Positions 47,252-56,280 of a stretch of 64,000 nucleotides of DNA are shown in pieces; the stretch's first letter is position 1, and each line of letters opens with the position of its first letter. Under the pieces are notes generated by a model. The model had not been told where the DNA came from and did not search any database. It worked only from the letters and a program-made list of their open reading frames with translations. The translations under genes and the position numbers were made by a program. This DNA comes from Pseudoduganella plicata. Lineage in GTDB: Bacteria; Pseudomonadota; Gammaproteobacteria; Burkholderiales; Burkholderiaceae_D. The DNA lies in the NCBI RefSeq assembly GCF_004421005.1, contig NZ_CP038026.1:124001-188000 (forward strand). Direction: 5' to 3'.

Positions 47252-48439
47252 ATGACCGTCGATTCCCGACGGTCCTTGAGGGAAGTCACGAATACCATGC
47301 GGCTGCCGGGAACGCGCTATCAGGAGCACGGCTGGGAAGGCGTGCGCAAGCTGCTGGGCGGCTGCTCGCTGGCGGCGCTGCGCCGCATCGAGCTCGATGC
47401 CGTCCTCGATGCGGCGCGCCACACCGGACTGCTGGACGACTACACGGACGCGCTGGCGCCCGTGCTGCACGCCGACGCCCGCGCGCAGCGCAGCGCCGGC
47501 AACAGCTATGGCGACAGCGTGGGCGACCTGGCCATGGCGCTGCTGTTCGAACTGCAGGCGCAGCCGCCGTTCTGGCACGCCTTTGCAGCCAGCCTGGCGG
47601 CCGAACACGGCAAGCAGGGGCCGTTCTGGCGCGAACCGTCGGGCGACGCGCTGCTGCGCAAGAAGGTCAACGACATGTATGCCACCCTGCGCGACAAGGT
47701 CGATGCCGACAACTACACGGCTGCCACCGGCCAGCCCTGTTCGGCCAACCGCATTTACACCTACCGCATGCTGGGCATGGCGTATCGCGCGATCGAGAAC
47801 GTGTTTGCCGGCTGGCCGGGCACCACGGAGCAGGTTGCGGCCATCATCGGTCGGCCCGCGGATGCGATGCCGATCGAGATCCGCCAGATGAAGTCCATTG
47901 CCATGTGCCGGCCCGAGTGGATCGTGCGCTGGAGCGCGTCGCTGGAGCGTTTTACCGGCGCGCCCGGCCCCTTGCACACGCGCTCGAAACGGTTTGCCAG
48001 CCTGGCCAACAGCGTGGAGAAGATCGGCGCGCTGCTGGCGGAAATCGGCGACTACGAACAGCTCAGCGCGAACGGCGACGGCGCGGCGTGGCTGCACGAT
48101 GCCCATGCATCCACCGACTGGCTGGACGACCTGGCGCGCGTCGGTGCCGAATCGGCCGGGACCGGGGTTTCCCCGTCCCCCCGCTACGCTGCGATGGATG
48201 CGGCGCTGGCGGCGTTGCGGGCGGCGCCGCTGCCCGTGCGCCAGGCCGTGTTCCTCAAGCTGCTGGGACCGGCCGACGACAGCTATCCCGACGACTGGTG
48301 CAGCGGCGGGGCACTGCCCACGCTGCAGCAACTGGCGCTGGCCGGGGGCGTTTCGGTGCCGACGTTGCGCAAGCGGCGCGACGCGGCCATCGCGCAGCTG
48401 TACGGACGGGCGGAACGAGAGGAAGTCAACGATGAATGA
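47252..48439 (+). CDS. Unknown protein with sigma-region-4-like C-terminal HTH
   Basis: About 395 residues from ATG 47252; ATG 47297 is an alternative and neither has a strong ribosome-binding site. The N-terminal two thirds are helical and unrecognised (YQEHGWEGVRKLLGGCSLAA and so on). The C-terminus reads LPVRQAVFLKLLG, a short insert, then TLQQLALAGGVSVPTLRKRR DAAIAQLYGR, the layout of sigma-70 region 4. This suggests an ECF-like sigma factor or a DNA-binding regulator for the gene set. It overlaps the next gene by eight bases. Confidence 0.65.
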   Translation: MTVDSRRSLREVTNTMRLPGTRYQEHGWEGVRKLLGGCSLAALRRIELDAVLDAARHTGLLDDYTDALAPVLHADARAQRSAGNSYGDSVGDLAMALLFELQAQPPFWHAFAASLAAEHGKQGPFWREPSGDALLRKKVNDMYATLRDKVDADNYTAATGQPCSANRIYTYRMLGMAYRAIENVFAGWPGTTEQVAAIIGRPADAMPIEIRQMKSIAMCRPEWIVRWSASLERFTGAPGPLHTRSKRFASLANSVEKIGALLAEIGDYEQLSANGDGAAWLHDAHASTDWLDDLARVGAESAGTGVSPSPRYAAMDAALAALRAAPLPVRQAVFLKLLGPADDSYPDDWCSGGALPTLQQLALAGGVSVPTLRKRRDAAIAQLYGRAEREEVNDE

Positions 48440-48983
48440 AGAACGCATGGAACAACGGCTGGAACGACGGCTGCAGGAGCGCCTGCTGCTGCAGCCGATG
48501 GAAGGCGACCGGCTGGTGCTGGACGACGCCACGCTGCGGGCGGCGCTGGACGGCAGCCGGCGCCTGACTGCCGCCGAACTGGCGGCCTTGCACGCGTCGC
48601 CGCTGACGTTACGGCGCTTTCGCCATCTGGCGCTGGCACGACGGAACGCCGCGTGGCAAGCCAGCGGCGGCATGCTGCGCGCGGCCGACAGCGGCGCGGC
48701 GCTGGCGCAACTGGTGACCGACGACGGCAACTGGTCCCTGCACTTCGTGGCGCAGGACGGCGGCTGGCAGGTCATCCTGCGTCTCGACCCGGCCGCGCCG
48801 TTTGCCGCGGCGTTGCTGCGCGAAAGCCCGCTGCTGCGCGTTGCCGACGGTGCGGGCGCAACGGTGATGCAGGGCCGGCTCGACGCGGATGGCGAATGCG
48901 AAGCACCCTGGCCCTTCGCGCTGGCGCCGGCGGGCCATTTCCAGGCGCACGGCGCGGCTTTCAGCGTGCGGCGCGAACCATGA
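48432..48983 (+). CDS. Unknown protein, possible partner of the sigma-like protein
   Basis: A 183-residue soluble protein from ATG 48432, eight bases inside the preceding gene, with GAGGAAG upstream. The first 75 residues are charged helices (MNEERMEQRLERRLQERLLL; LTLRRFRHLALARRNAAW). The rest is beta-rich (NWSLHFVAQDGGWQVILRLD). No family is recognised. Translation coupled to a sigma-like gene makes an anti-sigma or cofactor role thinkable, but no zinc-binding anti-sigma motif or membrane helix is present. Confidence 0.6.
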   Translation: MNEERMEQRLERRLQERLLLQPMEGDRLVLDDATLRAALDGSRRLTAAELAALHASPLTLRRFRHLALARRNAAWQASGGMLRAADSGAALAQLVTDDGNWSLHFVAQDGGWQVILRLDPAAPFAAALLRESPLLRVADGAGATVMQGRLDADGECEAPWPFALAPAGHFQAHGAAFSVRREP

Positions 48984-49318
48984 AACTGTTTGGCCGTGCG
49001 CCGACGGCGCGGCTGGACGGCGCGACCATGGCGGTGCGCTGCGATGGCGCCCGCCCGCCCGCCGGCAGCACCGTCATCGTCTTCGGCGCCGACGGCCGCG
49101 CGCGACGGCAGGCGGCAAAGGACGACCAGGCCGTCAAGTGCCGGGACGGTGAATCGGCCTGGTGCTGCCAGGCCGGGCCGTACGCGCTGGAGCTGGTCCC
49201 GTTCCCGGCCGCGCCCGAAATGGGCCTGCGGCTGGAATGCGTCATCGCCGCGCCGGACCCGCTGAGCGACAGCCAGCGTTTCGACCTGTTCCTGTTCAGC
49301 GAGGGGGCGACGCGCTGA
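48980..49318 (+). CDS. Small unknown protein
   Basis: A 112-residue protein whose ATG 48980 overlaps the previous stop by four bases. The pattern is mostly beta strand (VRCDGARPPAGSTVIVFGAD; CVIAAPDPLSDSQRFDLFLF), with three cysteines in KCRDGESAWCCQAG. No signal or membrane segment. It may be a small beta-sandwich adaptor in the cluster; no family is recognised. Confidence 0.55.
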   Translation: MKLFGRAPTARLDGATMAVRCDGARPPAGSTVIVFGADGRARRQAAKDDQAVKCRDGESAWCCQAGPYALELVPFPAAPEMGLRLECVIAAPDPLSDSQRFDLFLFSEGATR

Positions 49319-49320
49319 CG

Positions 49321-50001
49321 GTGGCCGCCTTTGCGACGCTGGCCCAGGGCGCGTTACGGGGCGCGCTGGCGGCGGCCCTGCTGGAGCTGCCGCCGTGCAC
49401 GTCGCTGGACGAGTGGAACGCGTTCCGTGCCGGTCTTAACGAACTGGTTTATACCCGCTTCGGCGTTACAGTCACCGACTGCCTGCCTGTCGACCTGGGC
49501 GACACGGTCGATTACGCGGCCGTACTGCGCGCGCGCGCCGCGGCCATCGTGCCCCCGGTCGCTCCGGTGATACCTGTGCCCGCGCCGCAACCCGTACCGA
49601 TGCACGTGCCGGATGACGCCTCGGCGCTGCGCCGGCTGTTCCTGGAGCTGCCGGCGCTGTCCGCGCAACTGCGGCTGCTGGCCTTGCCGGACGGCGCCTT
49701 CGCGGCGCACCGCGACCTGCTGCAGCGGCTCGCACTGGCTGCGCTGGCAGTCAATACGATGCCGGCCCTGGCGCTGGCCGCGCCGGGCGTGCCGTTGCAC
49801 GCGACGATGCGCGAGCGCCGCGCGGCCGCCAGCGCCGCGGCACTGGCGGCGCTGGACGAGGCATGGGGCGTGCTGGCCGTGATGAAGGGGGGCGGCTTCG
49901 ATGCGGCGCGCGACGATGCCGAGCGTGTCGTCGCCAATCTCGGCTATGCGCTGGCGCGGCGCCGCCTCGTCGCGCCGGAACGGACGGAGCCGGTCTTATG
50001 A
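49321..50001 (+). CDS. Unknown helical protein
   Basis: About 226 residues from GTG 49321, three bases after the previous stop; no ATG fits the N-terminus. It is Ala/Leu-rich and helical, with a middle linker of alternating Pro and Val (PPVAPVIPVPAPQPVPMHVP) dividing an N-terminal domain (CTSLDEWNAFRAGLNELVYT) from a C-terminal bundle. Not recognised. It overlaps the next gene by four bases, so stoichiometric production with the Lon-like protein is likely. Confidence 0.55.
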   Translation: MAAFATLAQGALRGALAAALLELPPCTSLDEWNAFRAGLNELVYTRFGVTVTDCLPVDLGDTVDYAAVLRARAAAIVPPVAPVIPVPAPQPVPMHVPDDASALRRLFLELPALSAQLRLLALPDGAFAAHRDLLQRLALAALAVNTMPALALAAPGVPLHATMRERRAAASAAALAALDEAWGVLAVMKGGGFDAARDDAERVVANLGYALARRRLVAPERTEPVL

Positions 50002-51032
50002 GTACGCCACCCGACTCCGCCCGCTGCCGCACGGCGCTGCGCGACGGCACCGTGCTGACGGTGACCGCCACGCGCCGCCCGCGCGCCAACCGGGCCGAGG
50101 TCAAATGCATCGTGCCCGGTGCGCCCGCGCTGGCCGAGCGCATGACGGAAGTGGTGCGGCTGGCCCGGCTGACGGAAGCGCGCTGGGACAGCCGCGACCA
50201 GGTCGTCCTGAGCATCGATGGCACGCCGGGACTGGCGGAGCGCGACTGGGAGCTGGCCGCGGTCTTGGCCGACCGTCTCGTGCGCGGCGCCTGGCGCGCC
50301 CCGCAGGACCCCGTGGCGCTGGGCTGGTCGGACGCGTGGCAACTGGGGCGTGTCGACGGCCACGATGCGCGCATCCTGCCGCCGGGGCCATTGCTGCTGG
50401 GCGGGCCACGACCGGGGGGCGAGGCCGACATGGATTACCTGCCGCACCTGGGCGCGCTGACAGGACACGCCGATCCGTCGGCCGCGGTGTCGTCGGTGCG
50501 CGCATGGTTCCCGCTGCATAGCGGTGGCATCAACGACAGCCTGGCCTGGGTCGACGTGGCCGTGTTCCCGCGCGATGCCGCCGATGCAGCGGACGAGGAG
50601 GACTCGATCGCCGTTCCGGGCGCGGATGCCGTGCTGCAGGCGGCGGTGCGCGCGGCCCTGGCGGGCGCCCGGCATTTCGACGGTCGCGGGTCGGGACGCT
50701 GGCGCACCGTCGTGCGCTTCAGCCAGGCCCGCTTCCAGGGCGATTCGTACGGCCTGGCGCTGGTGATGGCGGACCGGCTGGCAAGGGGCCGCGATTTCGT
50801 GCCGCGCGGCCGGCTGATCGCGACCGGAACGTCGGACGCCTGGCATGCCGGCACCGTGGCCGGCGTCGAGGGACTGGCCGCCAAGACGGCGTTCATCCTG
50901 GCGCAGGCCGCGCCGGGTGACCGGGTACTGCTGCCGGCGGCATGGCAGGACGAGCTGCCGGCCGGTTTCGCCGACGCGCTGCGCGGGCGCGGCGCATCGC
51001 TGGCCTGTATCGACCGGATCGGCCTCATATAG
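49998..51032 (+). CDS. Tandem Lon-like protease-fold protein
   Basis: A 344-residue protein whose two halves resemble each other. The C-terminal half has the layout of the Lon (S16) proteolytic domain: QGDSYGLALVMADRLARG, with candidate nucleophile S250, then TGTSDAWHAGTVAGVEGLAA and K296, a spacing of 46 that is close to the Ser-Lys dyad of Lon (43). The N-terminal half repeats the pattern (RDWELAAVLADRLVRG; LGWSDAWQLGRVDG) with Trp where Ser should be, so it is probably inactive. There is no AAA+ domain. The start overlaps the previous gene by four bases. Protease activity is inferred, not shown. Confidence 0.7.
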   Translation: MSTPPDSARCRTALRDGTVLTVTATRRPRANRAEVKCIVPGAPALAERMTEVVRLARLTEARWDSRDQVVLSIDGTPGLAERDWELAAVLADRLVRGAWRAPQDPVALGWSDAWQLGRVDGHDARILPPGPLLLGGPRPGGEADMDYLPHLGALTGHADPSAAVSSVRAWFPLHSGGINDSLAWVDVAVFPRDAADAADEEDSIAVPGADAVLQAAVRAALAGARHFDGRGSGRWRTVVRFSQARFQGDSYGLALVMADRLARGRDFVPRGRLIATGTSDAWHAGTVAGVEGLAAKTAFILAQAAPGDRVLLPAAWQDELPAGFADALRGRGASLACIDRIGLI

Positions 51033-51129
51033 ATGAGCGAATGGGTGAGCAATCGTGCGGTGTCGGCCAGACCGGCGCGCCTGTTAGAATCGCACGGCAG
51101 CCCGTGTACAAAAAAGCAAGGAGTCTGAC

Positions 51130-53406
51130 ATGTTCAAGATGTTTGGTGCCGGTGGCGTACGTTGTCCCCGCTGCGGACAGCGCAACGGTGGCACGGACAG
51201 TGGCGCGCAACCCTATTGCGGTGGCTGCGGCCTGTCGCTGGGCGCGCCGCGCAGCGAGCCGGTGCTGCAGGAAAACCGCTGGGTGCCGGCGGCCGACGAA
51301 CTGGCCGTCTATTTTGGCGTGCGCGAGTTGTCCGGCATCTTCACCAAGACGCTGCGCGTGCCCGCCACCACGCGCGCCTACATCCTGCAGGGCGAAACGG
51401 CCACCGAGGTGACGCAGGGCGAATACGAACTGGAAGGCTTCTTCCAGCGCCTGAACAACCTGCTGCGCGACCAGCATGCGGAGATCCTCATCACCCGCAC
51501 CACGCCGCTGCCCGTCGAGTTCTCGTTTTCCGACCTGGCCACGGCCGAACACCTGAAGGTCGCGGCCCGCTTCACCGTCGGCATCAAGGTGGAACAGGTG
51601 GCCCCGTTTGCCCAGCACTTCATGACGGCGCCGGGTACCGTGACGACGCGCCATCTGCACGAGCTGCTGGCGCCCATGGTGCGCCAGATCGCCGCGGAGT
51701 TCATCGGCTCGCGCTCGCTGCGTGAAATGAACGCCAATCCCGACCTGCGCCCGCAGCTGGACGAGCGGCTGCAGGCCGCATTGAGGCTGCGCCTGGCGGA
51801 ATTCGGCCTGGCCGCCGTGCAGGTCGAAACCCTGGCGCTGCGGCACGACAAGTTCGATGCCAACCGGGAGCGCATCGGCAGCCTGTGGCTGGTGGCGGAC
51901 GAGCGCCACGTGCAGCTGGAGCACGTCAAACAGCTCGACCAGTTGTACGACGAGGAAGAGTGGCAGGCCATCTGGCGCGCCGAGCAGAAGGCGCGCACCG
52001 ACTACCGGCGCGCCGAACTGCGCCAGGATGCCACGGTGGACAAGGCCGAACTGGCGCTGCGCGAGTCCGAGCGCCTGCAGGCCGTGCGGGCCCGCGAGAT
52101 CGACCTGTATGCCCGTGTCGTCGAATCGGAATCGCGCAAGCATGCGTTCGACAAGGGCGCCGGTGCAGCGGTGGCGGAGCTGGAACACGAGCTGGCGAAA
52201 AAGGCGTCGCAGCACGCCGGTGCCGTCGCCGAATGGGAACACGTGCGCCGGCTGGCGCAGATCCGCATGCGCACGGAGCTGGAAGTGGCGCAGCAGGCGG
52301 GGGTGGAAGAGCGCGCGCTGGCGCGCCAGCGTTTCACGCATGGGTTGCACCTGCAGCAGATCCGCAACCAGATGGAGCAGGCGCTGGCGATCGAGGACGC
52401 ATCGGCCCGCCGCGCCCAGACGAAACGCCTGCAGCAGGCGGAAATCGATGCGCAGCGGCGCGAAGCCGAGTTCGAGGCGGAGCACCACCAGGCGCGCTTC
52501 CAGGGTGTGGCGCTGGCCAACTTGGCGCGCCGGCGCGAGGCCGAACGCGTGCAGGAATGGGAAGAGGAGCTGCACCTGGCGCGCAAGCGCGAGCTGGCCC
52601 GCGGCGAGGGCGGCAAGGATGCCGAAGCGACGGCGCGGCTGGACGAGCTGCGTCGCGGCGGCGCCAGTGCCGAAGCGCTGGCCCAGCATGAAAAGCTGCT
52701 GCGCACGATCGAGGCGGACGGCATCGCCCAACGCCAGGCCAACGCGGTGGCAATCGAGGCGGACGAACAGCGCCTGGCGCTGAAGCTGCGCGAGCATGAA
52801 GCGCAGTGGCAGCAGGAGCTGCGCCGCATGGAGCACGAGCGCGAGGAACGCTTTGCCCGCTGGCGTCACGAATACGACACGCTGGCCGCGCAGCAGAACC
52901 ATGCGGCCGAACTGGCGCGCATCGAAATCGAACGGATCCAGGCCGTGGGCACGCTGTCGGACACCGGCAAGATCGCGCTGGCCGACACGCCCAACGCGCA
53001 GGCGCTGGCGCAACTGATGAAAACGCAGGCCCACGCGGGCATGAGTCCCGAGCAGCTGCAGGCGCTGGCCGGTGTCGTCGCGGCCGAAAACAGTATCAGC
53101 CAGCTCGATGCGATGCGCCTCGCCCAGCAGGGCGTCGCCGATGAACGCAGCCGCACGGACGCGCAGCAGGACAAGGACCGCCAGCACCAGCTGGAGCTGC
53201 TGAAACTGCAGAATGCCACACATGCCAATGCGCTGGCGGCGCAGATGCAGCTGGGTGTCGGCGTCGCGCAGGCCGGCGCGCCGGTGCACCATCATCACGC
53301 GGCCGCGCCCGCGGGAGCACGCGTCTGCGTCAATGGCCATCCCGTGCCGGCGGACCGGCCGGACGCGAAGTTCTGCGCGGAGTGCGGCGTGCCGCTGCAG
53401 CGGTAA
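51130..53406 (+). CDS. SPFH/band-7-like coiled-coil protein with two zinc ribbons
   Basis: A 758-residue protein from ATG 51130, with AAGGAG upstream. The N-terminus is a zinc ribbon (CPRCGQ and YCGGCG). Residues about 55-270 resemble an SPFH/band-7 domain (VPATTRAYILQGETATEVTQ; RQIAAEFIGSRSLREMNANP; EFGLAAVQVETLAL). About 370 residues of charged coiled coil follow, and a second zinc ribbon closes the protein (VCVNGHPVP and FCAECGVPL). No membrane helix is seen, so it may form a large cytoplasmic or membrane-peripheral oligomer. It is followed nine bases later by the kinase gene. Confidence 0.78.
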   Translation: MFKMFGAGGVRCPRCGQRNGGTDSGAQPYCGGCGLSLGAPRSEPVLQENRWVPAADELAVYFGVRELSGIFTKTLRVPATTRAYILQGETATEVTQGEYELEGFFQRLNNLLRDQHAEILITRTTPLPVEFSFSDLATAEHLKVAARFTVGIKVEQVAPFAQHFMTAPGTVTTRHLHELLAPMVRQIAAEFIGSRSLREMNANPDLRPQLDERLQAALRLRLAEFGLAAVQVETLALRHDKFDANRERIGSLWLVADERHVQLEHVKQLDQLYDEEEWQAIWRAEQKARTDYRRAELRQDATVDKAELALRESERLQAVRAREIDLYARVVESESRKHAFDKGAGAAVAELEHELAKKASQHAGAVAEWEHVRRLAQIRMRTELEVAQQAGVEERALARQRFTHGLHLQQIRNQMEQALAIEDASARRAQTKRLQQAEIDAQRREAEFEAEHHQARFQGVALANLARRREAERVQEWEEELHLARKRELARGEGGKDAEATARLDELRRGGASAEALAQHEKLLRTIEADGIAQRQANAVAIEADEQRLALKLREHEAQWQQELRRMEHEREERFARWRHEYDTLAAQQNHAAELARIEIERIQAVGTLSDTGKIALADTPNAQALAQLMKTQAHAGMSPEQLQALAGVVAAENSISQLDAMRLAQQGVADERSRTDAQQDKDRQHQLELLKLQNATHANALAAQMQLGVGVAQAGAPVHHHHAAAPAGARVCVNGHPVPADRPDAKFCAECGVPLQR

Positions 53407-53414
53407 AGGCGGCG

Positions 53415-55760
53415 ATGCAGACAGCCAGAGAAAAGATCCGCGAACTGCGCGCGCTGCATGAGGACGGCCTGTTAAGCCTGGAGGAATTCGACCGCCGCAA
53501 GAACGCCATCCTCGATGCCGAATATGCGCCGCCGGGCGGCAGCGCACCGCCGCTGCCGCCGCGGCAGGGCACGGAGCTGGGCCTGATGGCGGGGCAGGAG
53601 ATCGGCCCACAGCACCGCCGCTACCGGCTGGAGCGGCTGATCGGCATGGGCGGCATGGGGCAGGTCTGGCAGGCAGTCGATCTGGCCACGCACGCGGAAC
53701 TGGGGCACAGCGAAATCGTCGCCGTCAAGATCCTGCCGCCGGCACTGACGCAAAGCCCCGTGCACGCGCGGCTGCTGGTGGAGGAGGCCACGCAGGCGCG
53801 CCGTCTCGCGCATGGCAATATCGTGCAGGTGTACGAATGGGCGCAGGACCCTGCGACCTCCAGCTACTTCATCATCATGGAATGCCTGGAGGGCGAGGAC
53901 CTGGACGCCTGGGTGGCCCGCCATGGCAAGGCCGACCTGGCGGCGGTGGAACGCATTCTCCGCCCCGTCGCGTCGGCATTGCAGTATGCGTGGGACAAGC
54001 ACCGGCTGGTGCACCGCGACCTGAAACCCGGCAACGTGTTCCTGACGGCGCACGGCGAAATCAAGCTCCTCGACTTCGGCATCGCCGCGCGCGCGCGCGA
54101 TAATGCCTCCAGCCCGGGCGGCGCGCTGGCCGCCAATACCCCGAATGCCGGCACCGCCGGTTACCGCGCGCCGGAAGCGGGCACGCACCAGGGGCAGCCT
54201 TCGCCGAAGCTGGACGTGTATGCCGTTGCTGTCATGATCTACCAGCTGCTGGCGGGCGCCATGCCGTTCGACGACACCCGATCGGCGCAGGTCCAGCCGG
54301 TCCCGCCCGCCGGCCTGAACGACGCGCAGTGGGAAGTGCTGCAGCACGGCTTCGCGTTCGACCACGAGGAGCGGCCCGAATCGGTGGCGGCGCTGCTCGA
54401 TGCGCTGGGGCGGGCTGCCGGGCCGACGGCGGAGGAACTGGCCGCGCAGGAAGCGCGGGCGCAGCGCGATCAGGAGCGAGAGCGCGAAGTATTGGCGGAA
54501 CAGCGTGCGGCACCGCCGGTGGCCGCCGTCGATCCGCAGGAAGCGGAACGCCGTGCCACCGCCGAAGCGGCCGAGGCGCGCCGGCTGGAGCTGCAGCGCC
54601 AGATGGCACTGGCCGCGCGCCGCAAGGCCGAGGCGCAGGCGGCCGCGCTGGAAAAGCTGCGCCAGGACCAGGTGCGCCGTGCGCTGGAAAAGCAGCGTCG
54701 GCTGGAGGCCGAGGCGCAGGCGCAGGAACGCAAGGAACGGCTGCGCCAGCAATTGCTGGCGCGTCGCGAGGCCGACGCTCTCAAGGCACGCCAGTTCGAA
54801 GAAGAGAAGCAGCGCAAGGCCGCGCAGCTGAAGGCGGAGGCGGCCTATCGCGCCGAACAGGAACGGCACCGGCGCGCACAGGCGGCGCGCCACGCGGCGG
54901 ATCTGGCGGCCCAGCTGCCCACGGCCACCAGCCCCGTTGCGGACGCGGGCGGTGTGCTGCGCGATGCATTCATCGACGGCACCGGCGTGGGGCCCGACCT
55001 CGTACTGATCCCCACCGGACGGTTCGAGATGGGCGCGCACGATTATGAACACACGGTGGCGTTGAAAGCGGGGGCACAGGCGCCCTGGCTCGAACGGGAG
55101 AAGCCGCCGCACTGGGTCGGCATCGAACACTCGTTCGCGCTGGGCCGCTATCCCGTCACGGTAGGGGAATGGCGCAAGTTCGTGCGCGCCACGCGCTGGG
55201 AACCGAAGCTCGACGTCGATTGGGAGCATCCCGGCTTCCGGCAGACGGACCAGCATCCTGTCGTCGGCATCAGCTGGTACGACGCGCAGGACTATGTCAA
55301 CTGGCTGTGCGTGATGACGGGCCAGGTGTACCGCCTGCCCAGCGAAGCGGAATGGGAGTATGCCTGCCGGGCGGGCACCAAGACCGCCTTCAGCTTCGGC
55401 AACGAGATCGGCACGGAATACGCCAACTACGACGGCAATTTCACCTACGGCGCCGGCGTCAAGGGCGAAACGCGCAACGGCACAACGAAGGTAGGCAGCT
55501 TCCAGCCCAATCCGTGGGGCCTGTACGACATGCACGGCAACGTGTGGGAATGGGTGCAGGACCCGGTGCACGACAACTACGTGGGCGCGCCCACGGACGG
55601 CAGCGTATGGGAGCAGGGCGGCGACCCGTCGCGCCGGGTGCTGCGCGGCGGCGCGTGGCTGTACCAGCCCCGCTACCTGCGCTCGGCCGTGCGCAACGGC
55701 TACTCGGCATTCCTGTCGAACGACGTGGTGGGGTTCCGCGTCGCGCGGCGTCTGGGGTAG
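53415..55760 (+). CDS. SHOCT - Ser/Thr kinase - coiled coil - SUMF1 fusion
   Basis: A 781-residue protein. Domains in order: SHOCT-like helix pair (IRELRALHEDGLLSLEEFDR, 8-27); Hanks-type kinase with GMGGMG near 76, AVKIL near 105, HRDLKPGN near 202 and DFG near 220, all catalytic residues intact; a charged coiled coil (350-510); and a SUMF1/FGE-type domain (525-780; LPSEAEWEYACRAG, DMHGNVWEWVQD). The C-terminal RGGAWLYQPRYLRS lacks the Cys of true formylglycine-generating enzymes, so this domain is probably for binding. AAAGG lies before ATG 53415. No transmembrane helix. Confidence 0.9.
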   Translation: MQTAREKIRELRALHEDGLLSLEEFDRRKNAILDAEYAPPGGSAPPLPPRQGTELGLMAGQEIGPQHRRYRLERLIGMGGMGQVWQAVDLATHAELGHSEIVAVKILPPALTQSPVHARLLVEEATQARRLAHGNIVQVYEWAQDPATSSYFIIMECLEGEDLDAWVARHGKADLAAVERILRPVASALQYAWDKHRLVHRDLKPGNVFLTAHGEIKLLDFGIAARARDNASSPGGALAANTPNAGTAGYRAPEAGTHQGQPSPKLDVYAVAVMIYQLLAGAMPFDDTRSAQVQPVPPAGLNDAQWEVLQHGFAFDHEERPESVAALLDALGRAAGPTAEELAAQEARAQRDQEREREVLAEQRAAPPVAAVDPQEAERRATAEAAEARRLELQRQMALAARRKAEAQAAALEKLRQDQVRRALEKQRRLEAEAQAQERKERLRQQLLARREADALKARQFEEEKQRKAAQLKAEAAYRAEQERHRRAQAARHAADLAAQLPTATSPVADAGGVLRDAFIDGTGVGPDLVLIPTGRFEMGAHDYEHTVALKAGAQAPWLEREKPPHWVGIEHSFALGRYPVTVGEWRKFVRATRWEPKLDVDWEHPGFRQTDQHPVVGISWYDAQDYVNWLCVMTGQVYRLPSEAEWEYACRAGTKTAFSFGNEIGTEYANYDGNFTYGAGVKGETRNGTTKVGSFQPNPWGLYDMHGNVWEWVQDPVHDNYVGAPTDGSVWEQGGDPSRRVLRGGAWLYQPRYLRSAVRNGYSAFLSNDVVGFRVARRLG

Positions 55761-55771
55761 CCAGTCGTCGG

Positions 55772-56104
55772 CTAGTGCGCCGCCGACTTCGAAAACACGT
55801 TCATCACGACGACGCCGGCAACGATCAGTCCCATCCCGGCAATGGCGGCGGCATCGAGCTTCTGCCCGTACAAGATCCACCCGACCAGAGAAATCAGCAT
55901 GATGCCGACACCGGACCACACGGCATACGCCACGCCCACGGGAATCGTGCGCAAGGTCAGCGACAGGAAATAAAACGCGATGCCGTAACCGGCAACGACG
56001 GCCACGGAGGGCCACAGCCGTGTAAAGCCGTCGCTGGCTTTCAGCGCGGACGTGGCGATGGTTTCGGAAACGATGGCAATGGCCAGGAACAGCCAGTTTT
56101 TCAT
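55772..56104 (-). CDS. emrE: SMR family multidrug efflux protein, EmrE/QacE type
   Basis: A 110-residue four-helix antiporter. The essential E14 is present ([15 protein letters not shown]), with [18 protein letters not shown] in helix 3; the Trp and Tyr pattern matches EmrE/QacE, which export quaternary ammonium and other lipophilic cations, rather than Gdx. GGGAG lies before the start at 56104. It is convergent with the kinase gene and has no riboswitch upstream, unlike the Gdx homologue at 17394. Confidence 0.92.
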   Translation of the reverse strand: MKNWLFLAIAIVSETIATSALKASDGFTRLWPSVAVVAGYGIAFYFLSLTLRTIPVGVAYAVWSGVGIMLISLVGWILYGQKLDAAAIAGMGLIVAGVVVMNVFSKSAAH

Positions 56105-56280
56105 GAGGTACTCCCGCGGTAAAGGGAGAGTATGCAGCGCACTGCTGAAAATGACCAGATTGACATCCCGGTCGACTTCGTCGCAAACCCCGACCGTGAC
56201 AATGCCCCACTCGTGCAGTAGGCAGCGGCCGCCAAAGGGTGTAGATTCAGGCAAACTTATTCAGGCAACCAGGAAACCCC

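Noticed and set aside
53415..55760. True formylglycine-generating enzyme
   Set aside because: The C-terminal motif lacks the catalytic Cys and no sulfatase gene is near; only the SUMF1-type fold is supported.
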